64,000 nt of DNA from Alligator mississippiensis (taxonomy: Eukaryota > Chordata > Crocodylia > Alligatoridae). How positions within the stretch are numbered: the first letter of the stretch is position 1; each line of letters begins with the position of its first letter. Under the pieces are notes generated by a model. It saw nothing but the letters and a program-made list of their open reading frames with translations, did no database searches and was not told where the DNA came from. Of this stretch, positions 10,781 to 21,430 are shown piece after piece. The stretch spans positions 42,825,892 to 42,889,891 of the forward strand of contig NC_081835.1 in assembly GCF_030867095.1 (NCBI RefSeq), written 5' to 3'. Both the position numbers and the translations under genes were made by a program.

Positions 10781-13010
10781 TATTTGTATTAGGGGGCTGA
10801 AAAAATTAATGAATGTCTAGAATATGTTCTGGGAGCTGCAAAGAAGAGGCTAATGATCTGGAGTACATACCTGGAGTGAATTGTGGAAAGCTCTGGAGCA
10901 CTCCAGTGACCAGTGCCGAGGCTGTCCTGGCATCAGAGGGGCCAAAATCCAGGGAAAATTATTCCCAGCATGGCAACGGCTATATGTGCCAATCTTTCTG
11001 GCTTCTGAGTGGTGCTTATCATTACCAGCTCCCTGTACCACTGCCTTCAGTTGGGTTTATTAGCTTTCTGTGAAGGCTGTAAAGGAGATTTGGAACCAAA
11101 CTCAATTCTATCCTCATCCAGGGGAGCCATGAAGGAAAAAGCCTTTATTGCAAACTGGGTCCCCCGGCACATATATAAATGAGCTCTCTCTACACACACA
11201 TACACATAAAAATCATTAGCGTTATTAGACAAGCAGAGGAATCAGCTGCACGTGTTCTCTCAGGGTCCCTGGCTTCATGTAATCAATCACAGCACAGCAC
11301 AGCACAGGCTCCTGCACCTGTTTCCTTTCCTCCATTCACATCCCTGAAGAAGTGTCGTCGGCAGAGGCTCTGCACAGAGCAGAACTGACCTGGCCATGGG
11401 GTGAAAATGCTTCAGGCACAGGACTAGCACTGGCTGTCCCCCTATAATGCCAGAACTTCCATCTCCCCATGCCAGACATACCCACTGACTCATTCACCCA
11501 GCAAGGGCTGCCAAGGCCCCACTCAAACATATACTCCCACACTGAAGTGGCCTAGCAGTTACTACACTGGCTTGGAAATGCAATAACTTGTTTGAAACTT
11601 GCTTCCCCCAACAGGCATATTTAGGGCTTCCACTAGGTGACCCTTGAGGTCTCCTTTAACCATCTAGTTCTTTCTATGTCTCCACCCCAACCATGATTCT
11701 CCTTTGCCTAGATGTACACACCTGTATCCTCCCCAGCCAGAGTTATGTCCTCCACATGCCTGCACTCCCTGCCCTCTCCTTTGCATAGACAATCTTGCTG
11801 TGTTTCCCTCACCATCTCCTACTATGCATACCCCCTACACAGTCACACATACACATGCTCCTGTCACAGAATACCCATCCACCCATTTTCTATACATACT
11901 GCCCCATTTGCATACAGGCTTCCTTGAGAGTCCCCAGACCCATGCCCAACCTGTCAACTCCCATCAACATTGGATGTCCTCCACAGCACTTCTCACTCAC
12001 ATGCACCTCTGTATTATTACCGCATGCACGGTCCAAATAGCCCCGTGTCTAACTTGGTCATGGCTATCCGGGGCAATGTCCTGGCCAGTTATCTGGCAAG
12101 CACTGCTTCTGCCTAGGTTACATCAGTCAAATATGGGCAGTGTACCATCCACTTGTGCCTGTGACAGGGCAACTCCACAGCCTGGCCAAGCCACACCTCC
12201 CAGATTCAGCAGAAACAGGTGGAGGAGCCATTCCCCATGGGAAGAGCTGGAAAGAAGAGCCAAAGGATCACATGCTTGCCTGTGCTCTTTTTTTTTTCCA
12301 CCAACAAAGTTCTGCCTGCCCAGCTCCCATCTGTATTGCCATGGACCACAGCCCATGTACCTGACTCCCCACTCTATCCTGTTGAACAAGACAGACTCCC
12401 ATGAATGCTGTTGTTCTCCACATGCTCCAGGACCAGGCCTGTGAGCCCAGCTCCCCTCCTTGTCTCTGCAAAGTGGGCAGGCCAAGCCAATCTTGCTCCC
12501 CTCTTCTCTGGGCTGCTAAGTTGCATCCAAGAACCAGCTAAAATAGCTGCTTTGGAATAAGATCCAGTAGGGCGATTCAGGACACGGATGTCTGGCGAGC
12601 AGTAGGAGAGGGAGAAGGTAACAGACAGCCATGTTTCTGCTGGCTGAGACTCTTCTTGAGGGGCTTGTAGAGTAAGTTCTGGAGTGTGTGTCATGTGAGC
12701 ACTCTCAGAGGGCCCATAATTGGCATCTGGTGCTATTACTGCATATTCCTAGAGTGGAGTAATAAGTACTGGAGAATTGCTAATGCACTGTATGTGTTCA
12801 CTGTTATGAGAAAGCAGAAATGTAGCACTGAGTCCTGCCTTGCTCATGTCTTGCATGGGAGAGGCAGGCAATTTAGCACATGGAGTTCTTCCAGTGACTG
12901 TGTCCACCCCACATATCATGGCTCTGCTTTGTGCCAGTTTTTGGGACCACTGGACACAGACTATCTGACAGCAGGGGACAAGTAAGCATCATTAACTTCA
13001 GTGGCATTGC
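10781..13010. other. Unassigned non-coding sequence
   Basis: No family was recognised. A small (AGCAC) repeat lies at 11288-11308. The 246-aa frame at 11704-12444 is proline-, histidine- and threonine-rich from CA/CC-rich DNA and is not treated as a gene. Confidence 0.4.
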
Positions 13011-13014
13011 ACCT

Positions 13015-13056
13015 ATCCATCCATCCATCCATCCATCCATCCATCCCTCCCTCCCT
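13015..13056. repeat. (CCAT)n / (CCCT)n microsatellite
   Basis: About seven ATCC/CCAT units followed by CCCT units, read directly. Confidence 0.95.
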
Positions 13057-13059
13057 GAC

Positions 13060-13925
13060 TTCTATGATTCAGTACCTATCCACTCATCCAAAGTACCGAT
13101 GCATGCAGGCGCCATTCTTCCTTCAGCTGTACAGTGTAATACCTACCTTGATAGTACTCAGATGACTGTCATCAGTGTGATATCTGCATGACAGAAGAAA
13201 ATCCCAGGATGTTTTCCCAGGAGCAGCTTGGGAGGCCTTGTCTCCTAGTGAGGAGCATGCCTTCCCCAAAGTAGCTCCCCTGAAGCCAATGGCACTAGCT
13301 ACATATGTAACTGCTACCAATGTGAGCTATGTAAGAGCCATGTTAATGCCAGCTCTCCAGAAAAGCCAGGTAAGCCAAGAGGATCCCCTCTGCCCAGCCA
13401 GCTCACATGCGTTGTTTCCTTATGTTTTGTTCTTTCTCCTCCTGCCTCCCAGGAGAGATATGCTGACATTTTGCTCCTGTCAGTACGGTCCCCACATGCC
13501 CCACTCCTCTCCCCCCGTCATTTGTTTTGCTGTCCCCTTAGCTAATCCTTTCCCCATTAATAACTTGTGGAGGCTCAGACTCACTCCACAGGCTGGAAAG
13601 AGTCAGTCCATATGGGATGAGGCAAGCAGCTTTCCCACATGCTGGCTACACACTGTACCAGAGGGAACATACTGTATCCAGACACTCACTGTGGGAAACT
13701 TCTGCGGCACTGGGGAGTAGGGCAATGTGATATAGTAAATTTTAATTCATCCAGTCACATGGGCCTAATTTCAGAGGGAACTGGGAGGAGCTAGTAGCAT
13801 GGGAGAAGCTAGTGAAGTAGAAGGAGTTAGACTTTATGTTTTTCTAGAACCTGATGCAAAACCCCGTGGGGGTGACCATAATTCTCTTTGGATCAAGCCC
13901 TTAGACTTAATGAAACTCTCTTTTG
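13060..13925. other. Unassigned non-coding sequence
   Basis: Frame 13238-13720 (160 codons) has no recognisable domain. Confidence 0.4.
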
Positions 13926-13929
13926 CATT

Positions 13930-14560
13930 TTGAGGCCAAAAGTCAGACCATCTTGCTTGACCTCCTGTGTAATACAGGCCAAAGACCTTCCTGCATCAAG
14001 CCCACAATTTATGGTTCATCTGGAGCATCTTAAAAAGTTGATTTTGTTTCCCAGGGCATAAGGGAGTCAGAGGAAGGTTCAAACTAATGCAGAGTAGCTA
14101 AAATTAATTGAAACTCGCAGGTGCCCTCTGGTTAGCTGCTTCTAGTGTGACATTTCTCTCCTGTGGCACAAATATCACTAAGCTACCCTATTTAGGAGGT
14201 CCAGATTCAGCTTCTTGCTCAATAGACTGGAGAAGCAAAATAGCTCTATGTCATCAGCACACATTGCCACCTTACACTTCCCTGCAATCCCTCCCAGGCC
14301 ATTAATAAATATCCTGAACAACACCAGACCTAGTTCTGATCCCAAGGGTGACCTGCCATTAACCTCTTTTCATACTGGAAATTTATTCCTACTGTTTATT
14401 TCCTGCCTCTGAACCTGTTTTTAATCCACAACACCTTCTGACTTATTTTCCTGAGGTCACCAAGTTCCTTTAGCAGCCTCTATAAGAGCCTTGGACAAGT
14501 CTAAATCTGTTTCAGTCACTGCTTCCCTACTGATCACCAAATTTCATCTAGTCCTGGTTC
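13930..14560 (-). mobile_element. Ancient CR1/L3 LINE fragment
   Basis: The segment 'cttgacctcctgtgtaatac' followed by 'aggccaaagacc' is a minus-strand L3/CR1 3' motif. Further right, 'tcatcagcacacattgccac', then 'ccaggccattaataaatatcctgaac' split over 14297-14322, correspond on the minus strand to the reverse transcriptase region around F-N-I-F-I-N-G. The order suggests one long, badly decayed copy, but no intact frame remains. Confidence 0.6.
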
Positions 14561-15030
14561 TGCCCTCAACCCAGTGACTTAGTCTTTTTCTTTCAGACTT
14601 TCCTTTCCTTCTCTAGTAAGCCCAAAACGCCCCCCAAAAGGTCATCCTATTCCTACAGTTGTGACCATTTAAGTCAGAGTGTTTCTTTCTCACCCTTGGT
14701 AGCTGGATCACATACAGATGTTTGTGACTTTACTTCCACTTCTTAGGGCCTGGGTATATGGCTTGGTTACATAAGTATCATTTCTATCAATATTGTACCC
14801 CCATGCAATTGAAAGCAGGATCTGGAACAGATGGGCAATTCATTATGCTAGGATAGCAGCTGCAATAGGCACTATAACAGAACCTTGCCAGCCTTCTTTT
14901 TTGTGTCCTTGTGACAGGGTATTTAGCAGAATTCACAGATTCACTGGAGTCTGACAGAGCCATTGCATGAGCACTTCTGCTGTGGTCTTAAACTTGTGGT
15001 CTCAGGGCTGTCAGCTATGTACCTTGGGTA
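14561..15030. other. Unassigned non-coding sequence
   Basis: No family recognised. Confidence 0.4.
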
Positions 15031-15036
15031 TAGGTT

Positions 15037-15150
15037 GTAGCAGTGCTGGTGTAAGGACAGAGGCAGACAAGGTTCTTTGGATAAATCTGGTATCTTTTAT
15101 TAGATCAGCTATGCACCTGAACAACCCCAGCAAGTAGCAAACAGAAGTTA
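15037..15150 (-). mobile_element. Repeat family A ('ggctacaacctacacc' 3' end), partial
   Basis: On the minus strand this carries 'ataaaagataccagatttat', 'ccaaagaaccttgtctgcc' and 'gctacaacctatacc', with the same block order as the copies at 23452 and 51020. The family is common in reptile genomes from memory; I do not know its formal name. Confidence 0.65.
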
Positions 15151-15224
15151 ATAGTGTGTTTGCTGTGACAAAATGGATATCGCAAGGTAAGCTGTAGACT
15201 GACAGCACATACCTCAATTTAAAT

Positions 15225-15385
15225 TATACCAGTGCAGTTTTGCCATGACTTTTCCTGGGTATATTCTACCCCAGATTTTAGTGAGTTATACTAGTTAGAG
15301 CTGTTCATTGTGTAGCTGTTCCTTTTTTATACTGGTATAAAAGCTGATTTGATGGATACAAATATGTCATCTGTTCAGAGTTGGC
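15225..15385. repeat. Unclassified repeat, second copy of the 5865 family
   Basis: Contains 'ttatactggtataaaagctg' and 'atacaaatatgtc', homologous to 5930-5985. Ends are not resolved. Confidence 0.4.
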
Positions 15386-15876
15386 CATTTGGCCCAAGCC
15401 ATGGGAATCCATGTATGATCTGGAGGTCCTAGATTCAGTTCCCCACCACTGATCTCCCTAGGCTGTCAATTCAATCACACTTCCCTGAGCTGCCATCTTC
15501 TATCCCTTACTGTCTTTGATATTAATCTAACCTCTCTTTAATTGCTGCTCTTCTTTCCTTTCCTTCTTTCATTTTATGCCCTTCTTTAGTTTGATTTAGT
15601 ACTCTTTCTTTTGCAGATACTTAAATCTCACCTGCTGCAGCTTGGTGGACCTCTGGAGGGTCTCCAGTCAGCAGTGAAAATGCTGGGGCAGCACATTTGT
15701 CTCTCCTGGTCAATCTCAATGCATTTAGGATGAGCACTTGGTATCCTCACTGTACCACAATCCTCACCTTGTGGAACAAGTTAAGAATGGCCTCTCAAAT
15801 CCAGTCCCAGCCATCCTTGTGGGGAAACACTCAGAACCCACAACCGCAGAATCCCACCTGAGCGACTTTCCACAAT

Positions 15877-15924
15877 AGAATCATAGAATCACAGAAAAGT
15901 AGGGGCTGGAAGGGACCTCAGGAC
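15877..15924 (-). mobile_element. CR1 3' tip
   Basis: Starts with the CR1 terminal octamer in reverse ('atagaatcatagaatcacag') and continues 'ggctggaagggacctcagg'. It is cut at the start of the 26-bp direct repeat. Confidence 0.85.
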
Positions 15925-16470
15925 TTAGACTCATCTAGTGCACAGGAATTTTCTATGCAGAAAATTCAGGTGCATTAAACTGGCCCTGCATGCATCTGAA
16001 CGTACACCCATCAGGAGCAAATTTGCTCCTGACAGGAGTAGTTCAGTCTAGGACTGCTCCTGCCCTGCTCTACCCCCCTGTAGCAGCCAGGGAACATGAG
16101 GGTGGTCCTGATCTCCGCAGGGCAAGGGAGAGCTGTCCCTGCTGCTGAGCAGCTGCTTCCCAGCCACATGGAGTTCAGGACATGTCCGATCTCTATGTGG
16201 CTAGGAGATAGCATCCTGCCGAGCCAGGACAGCAGCCTGTGGCCCTCTGCTTCTTAGGCTAACCAGGAACAATTTGCTCCCAGCGTCTACATGTGCAGTA
16301 TAGCACTTAGTTAATGCACCATTTTTCTAGTACCTATGTCTACAGGTACTAGAAAGTGCATTAGACTCATCTAGTGCACAGGAATTGCTGCACACATGTA
16401 GACAGTAATGCTTTACTGCTCATTAGATTCGTCTAGTGAACAATACAATGTCTTGTATAGACACACCCAC
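15925..16470. mobile_element. Tangle of MITE pieces between 26-bp direct repeats
   Basis: A 26-bp stretch starting ttagactcatctag and ending cacaggaatt is identical at 15925-15950 and 16361-16386. The right border near 16467 ('tatagacacaccc') and an inner border near 16010 ('gaacgtacaccc') look like ends of the GGGYRYRTCTACAC family. A hairpin around 16331-16356 pairs 'ctagtacctatg' with 'caggtactag'. I could not define a complete element. Confidence 0.45.
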
Positions 16471-16599
16471 ATCGTACTAAGAATAGATAGGACCAGAAAT
16501 AGGTAGGTTTGTCTCTGTCAGTCTAGTGTGAGGCCTGGGACCTCACCACACTTCTCCTCTCCAGTGACCCCAAAATGCCATCATTAATGGAACCCAGCC

Positions 16600-16760
16600 T
16601 GGACATTAAAGCATCTACCCAGAATGGGGGACCCAGGTTCAAAACCTTTTTCTGCCTGATGGGAATCTCCCATGCCCTTGGAAAGTGCCCTAACCAAGAG
16701 GCTGTGGGCTAGTCTGGGATGGCACAGAGAGACTCTACTCCTGTTCTGTTGAAATTGTGC
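16600..16760 (+). repeat. tRNA-like SINE fragment
   Basis: 'gggacccaggttcaaaacct' carries a B-box-like GGTTCAAAACC. Further on, 'gccctaaccaagaggctgtg' and 'gggctagtctgggatgg' match the inverted second half seen in related reptile SINE-like repeats. Confidence 0.6.
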
Positions 16761-16834
16761 CTGTGTCTAGCAAAGCATTTAAGATTGATGGAGTAGTGGA
16801 ACACAGTTTAACAGTAAGAGAGAGCCTGACTGTA

Positions 16835-16960
16835 GTGTCATGGTTAGGGCACTTGCCCAGGGGTTAAGAGACTTAGTTTATAGACCCTAGCTCTGCCAGA
16901 GGGGGCTTGAACCTAAATCTCACTTCTCAGCAGAGGTTTGGGCTAAGTAGCATCAAAAAC
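16835..16960 (+). repeat. tRNA-like SINE fragment, second copy
   Basis: 'tcatggttagggcacttgcc' and 'ccctagctctgccagagggg', then 'cttgaacctaaatctcactt', belong to the same family as 16600-16760. Confidence 0.55.
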
Positions 16961-17343
16961 ACCTTCCAGTCCTTCTGTTGAAGCTAGGTGAAGCAGGTCA
17001 GGAAGAGAACAAGCTAGAAGGAGTGCAGCCTTAGGAGATGGGCATTGCCTTAGAAGGGCTGAAGCCATTTTCGTCCTTCCTAGCTGTGTTTTTTGCATTT
17101 ACTAGTCACTGGATAGAAAGTAGTAACACAGCTTCTGCTCTGTTCTAACATTCTGCCTAGCACAGACTAGAAACCATCACCTAGCAGGTGCTGCATCCAA
17201 CATGTGCGCTATACATGAGTTATAGGAACCCAGCAGTTTATTTGCATCAGCCTGCACTGCATAAGTGGATGGAAAAATAGCCCAGAGTTATGTGTACTGG
17301 TGAAATGTTGCCAGGAAGTTACAGGTGCTGTTTTAAAATTCAA
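16961..17343. other. Unassigned non-coding sequence
   Basis: Nothing recognised. Confidence 0.4.
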
Positions 17344-18755
17344 GGCTAGGGACAGACATTCAAAGAGGAGAAGCCTGAATTGATTCAACCTTTGCAGGTT
17401 AGTCTAACCTTCCTAGGCTGAACTGGTTTGTATCTGGACAAACATTCACTCCGGACTGAGGCAAAGCTGCAGGAAAACTGTGCAGGGGGGGTGTAGCATG
17501 GCCAACCTGGGCTGAACTGGCCAGAGAAGGGTTTAATTCCCTCCTCCCTGAGCCACCAGCAGGGACCAGAGCTAGGTCTGCTCAACGCTCCCCCCTTGCT
17601 GCTGCAGCACTGGGTGCCATGGCCCCTGAGGCAGAGGGGGGCAGGGAAGAGAGTTAGTTTCCCCTGCACCGCCCTGGCAGCCAGGTCTGCCCGCTGTCGC
17701 CACGGCACTCGTTCCCTGCCCAGAATAGGCCACTGGCTATCCCCTCACCAGAGGCCAGACAGAGGAGGAATAGTCCCCATCCCTGCCCCGACCCAGGGGC
17801 CCTGCCTGGCCATGCCCCTGCAGCTACTCTACAGAAGCTCTGCCAGCCCCAAAGTACGCCCCCCCCCACCAGGAAAGGGCTCGTGCTCTGGGAAGCCGTG
17901 ATGGGCTGCTGCCCGTCACTTCACTCGCCACTTGCCACACCAGCTGCTGGGCAGGGACAGGACTTGGCCCTCGCCGCTTGTTCTGTACTAGGGCAAGTCC
18001 TGGAGGGGTTAACTTGCAGTGATGGGAAGCAGCCCATCACGGCTTCCTAGAGCGTGAGCACTTTCCTGGTGGGGGGCATGCTTTGGGGCTGGCAGAGCTG
18101 CTGTGGAGTACGGCAGCGCTGCAGGGGCATGGCCAGGCAAGGCCCCTGGGTGGAGGGGCAGGTACAGGGGTTATTCCTCCTCCCTCTGGCCTCCAGTGAG
18201 GGGACAACCAGGGGCCTATCCAGGCAGGGAGCGAGTGCTGCAGCCACAGCAGGCAGACCTGGCTGCCAAGGGGTGAGGTACATGGGAAACTAACTCTCCT
18301 CCCTGTCCTGCTCTGCTTCAGGGGCCATGGTGCCTGGTGCTGCAGAAGGAGAAGGAGCAACCAGCAGATCCTGCTCAGGTCCCTGCCAGTGGCACAGAGA
18401 GGGGGGAATTAAACCCCTCTCTGGCCAGACCTCCGCCCCTGCCTGTCTGTGCTGGGGTGGGGAGCAGGGGGCTGGAGCCAGCCCGGCCAGCTGGAGCAGA
18501 GAGTCCCGCCCAGCCCAGACAGCATGCTGGAGGTCTCTGGTTTATCTTAAACCAGCAAGGGGTCTGGGACAGACATTGCATAAACCGGTTTGACCCAAAT
18601 CAGTTAAGTCTGATACTACATTCAACCAGGTTTATCTCAAACCAGTTTCAGCCATTTTGGAACTGGTTTATGTGCACTGAATATCTGTTCTGTTACAGGT
18701 TTAAACCAGTTTCTGATCACTTAAACTGGTTTATGTGTAATGTCTGTCCCTAGCC
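17344..18755. mobile_element. 1.4 kb foldback DNA transposon, TIR GGCTAGGGACAGACATT (copy 1)
   Basis: Ends are GGCTAGGGACAGACATT and its complement. Flanking triplets are CAA (17341-17343) and CAG (18756-18758), a possible 3-bp target duplication with one change. The interior is a large inverted repeat: about 17580-17905 pairs with about 18035-18360. Thus 'caggaaagggctcgtgctc' at 17870 is mirrored by 'gagcactttcctggtgggg' at 18055, and 'gatgggctgctgcccgtcac' at the centre is palindromic. The last 260 bp is about 90% identical by eye to 63475-63729. Several AAACCRGTTT palindromes lie near the right end. No transposase frame. Confidence 0.85.
18582..18732. promoter_or_regulatory. Cluster of AAACCRGTTT palindromes (Grainyhead-like)
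   Basis: Within 151 bp are AAACCGGTTT at 18582, AACCAGGTTT at 18624, AAACCAGTTT at 18639, AACTGGTTT at 18661, AAACCAGTTT at 18703 and AAACTGGTTT at 18723; another AACTGGTTT lies at 17421. Grainyhead-like factors bind AACCRGTT, so the match is to a known motif. The cluster may equally be transposase sites. Function is inferred only. Confidence 0.4.
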
Positions 18756-18934
18756 CAGGTGATAGCAAGCCCACCTCATCCTCAGGGGAGTTGTCCCAAG
18801 GGTTAACTACCCTCCCCCCCAAAATATACACCTTCATTTTAGCTGAATCTGAAACATTACCTTTCAAATATCGCTCTTACTCAGCCTAAATCTGCTAGAT
18901 TAAACAGCCCTCTGCTTTGTCTGCTCTCTTCAGG

Positions 18935-19005
18935 GCAGAAGCTCTCACTATGTGTTTATACAGCACCCAACACAATGGGACTCTCATCTCAGCTGCAGCC
19001 TCTTC
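18935..19005 (+). repeat. L2/MIR-like 3' tail of sauropsid type
   Basis: 'agggcagaagctctcactat' then 'gtgtttatacagcacccaac' and 'acaatgggactctcatctca' follow the same order as the tail at 7495 and 42437. Confidence 0.6.
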
Positions 19006-19009
19006 CAAG

Positions 19010-21420
19010 CAAGAAATAATTATCTTTCAGACACAACCCTGGGTGCCATCCCTTCTTCTGCTCATTACAAACAAGCCCCATGCCCTGCTGCTTCGGAATC
19101 ATTGCTTATTTAGGTGGCATACTTCCTCCAGCAAAGACCACATCTCTTTGTGTGCACCAAGCATGGTGCCCATCAGAAGTGATTATAGCCAGAGCTAGTC
19201 AAAGATATGCCTTCCACCAGGAGTTTCATCAAAGCTCAACATTTTAGCAATAAATTATCTTGTTCCTCATTAATATTATAATGGTGATTAAGACTATTAA
19301 TTAGCACTGAGTAACCACTTTTTTTTCCTGCTTTGTAATTCTGGGACTACCTGTAGCATTTGTTTAATGGGACACGTTGGCATTCCTCCAGCTCCCTAGA
19401 GCAGCAGCTGTCTGTTGTGATATATGACAGATTTGTATTAACAACTCAGCTACCTCCTCCTGGAGTCCCTCCCCAGTTCTCAGGTGAATGCCATCCCCTC
19501 CAGGTGATTCATCACCATTTAATTTCTTCAGTTGCTCCCCTGCTGCCTGGTATCTGTAACTTCCTGAAAACCTCTCACTAACACACATAACCCTGAGCTA
19601 TTTTTCTATCCACTTCTGCAGTGTAAACTAATGCAAATAAGCTGCTAGGTTCCTCTGCACTTTCCTTTCCACCTGCATCCTTTACAGACTCAAGCAACTC
19701 ACATAGCCACTGGGATTGCTTGAGATTTGTCTCCAAACATTTGCTGTTCCTTCTTCTCATTTCACCTCAAACTCTATCAGATGCATACCCCTCTCTACTC
19801 AGATCCACCAGCATCATTCTCACTGAATTGCTGGTTTGCTGAAAGAACACGTTTGGCTGAAATAAATGTTTGCACCTTAACAATCAGCTTCCCAGAGTGG
19901 CTATATATGCATTGGTATAAAATGCAGTCAGATCAGAAGGAGGTCACTTTACATTCTCCCTACACTGGTGCAAATGGTTTCAGGGCAGTGGAGAATCAGG
20001 GTGAAAATACATATTACACTTAGACCATACCACATCTATGGAATATTAAGCAATGTTAAAATTTGAATGTGCTGTGAGGAATGACAAATTGAGGGTTAAT
20101 ACTGTTTCTGGCCTGCATAGCTGTAACTTGCTATTAGAGGGCTGGCTCTTAGAGCAGTGGCATGGCTAAGAGCTAGGACACCTGGGCTCTATTCCTGCTC
20201 TGGGAGAGCAGGTAGGGGCTGGGAGTGGCTGGGATGCTGGAGGACTGTAAAATGAAATTCCCCTAACGTGAGCTATGTAGCATGGCCCAAAGTTAACCCT
20301 CACCTGAAGTGGTAAAACTTTGAGATGCTCAGGGGGCATTTAACAAGAGTTAACAAGCTTTAACAGGCAAACACTCATGTTTTAAATGCCCTTAGTATAG
20401 TCTAACATGTAACTTTACCCTCAGTCTCCTGTGTAATGGTCTTGGTCTTTTCCTTTTGTTCTGAACTCACTAGGTCTTCCATGACTCTCCTTCTCCTTCT
20501 GTAGGCAGTGGAAATCTGTGTGTCATTGTATTGGGTACAGCACACATCTTGCCACCCTAGGGATTGCATCAGGAGGGGCTATGCTTCAGGACCTTGGCTT
20601 CCTCCCTGGGGCTTATTGGCACTCAAGAGAATTGCTGGCTCTGGAAAAGGTAGAGCCTACCCTCTTGAGGATAAATGGTCAGTACCAAAGACCAGAGGGA
20701 AGCAGGGAGGACATCATGTCCCTGCCTCTTTTGGGGCTTCTGGGGCACAGCAATGTGGAGCTTCCAATGCCTCTTGGAGTTCAGGGGTGTTATTGTGTGG
20801 GATATGTAGGGTGTGGAATGAATCTCCTTCTGCTCCTTCTTGTGCGCTATGCACATACAAACACAGCCTACTCATGACATGGCTGGCTTACCCTGCAGCA
20901 CAGGTCTTGCACTTGTCCTCCTCCGCCCTGACTCGATTCTTAGCCACAGGGTCCTCTGCGATTGCAGTCTGAAATGATCGCACTACCGACATGGGAGTAC
21001 AACCCTGAGCTGTAGGTGCAGCCCCTTAGCCATGTGCATGGAGATCATGGAAGAGAAACTGTTGCGGTAGGGCAAGTGAAACTGATCTAAAATAAAAGAC
21101 TAGTCCCAGGCCCTGGCTTTTTAAGCTCTTGCCTGAGACACCTGGAGAAAAGACACCCCAGCACCAACACGGAGAGACAAAGAAGCTCTTAAAAACCCTC
21201 TCTTTCACCATTCAGGTCAGATAAGGCTGCATTGCTGCACCTGGCTGGCTGTATGTTCTTTACTGTTGCAGCTCTCAGGGTGAGGCTGCTCAGTGTGAGT
21301 GTGGAAAGTGCAGCAGAACACTGTGGTAGTACATCAGTGGGACTGCCCCTCCCTGCTCCCTGTCTGCTCCACCTCATCCTGGCTCACACAAGTAACAGAT
21401 TATATCCACCTTGTTCTGCT
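19010..21420. other. Unassigned non-coding sequence
   Basis: Mostly unique. A weak MIR-like block lies at 20150-20230 ('acacctgggctctattcctg'). The 154-codon frame at 20508-20972 has no domain. Confidence 0.4.
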
Positions 21421-21430
21421 CCTGCATGAA

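Noticed and set aside
11704..12444. 246-codon open frame on the plus strand
   Set aside because: Composition reflects CA/CC-rich DNA, it starts on a non-ATG codon, and no domain or splice context is visible.
13238..13720. 160-codon open frame
   Set aside because: No recognisable domain, and no exon-like boundaries or repeat match that would support coding.
16600..16760. A functional tRNA gene
   Set aside because: Only a B-box-like word is present. There is no cloverleaf, and the sequence matches a SINE-like family with several copies in the window.
17596..18360. Two similar proline-rich 'proteins' on opposite strands
   Set aside because: They are the two arms of one large inverted repeat translated in mirror orientation, not genes.
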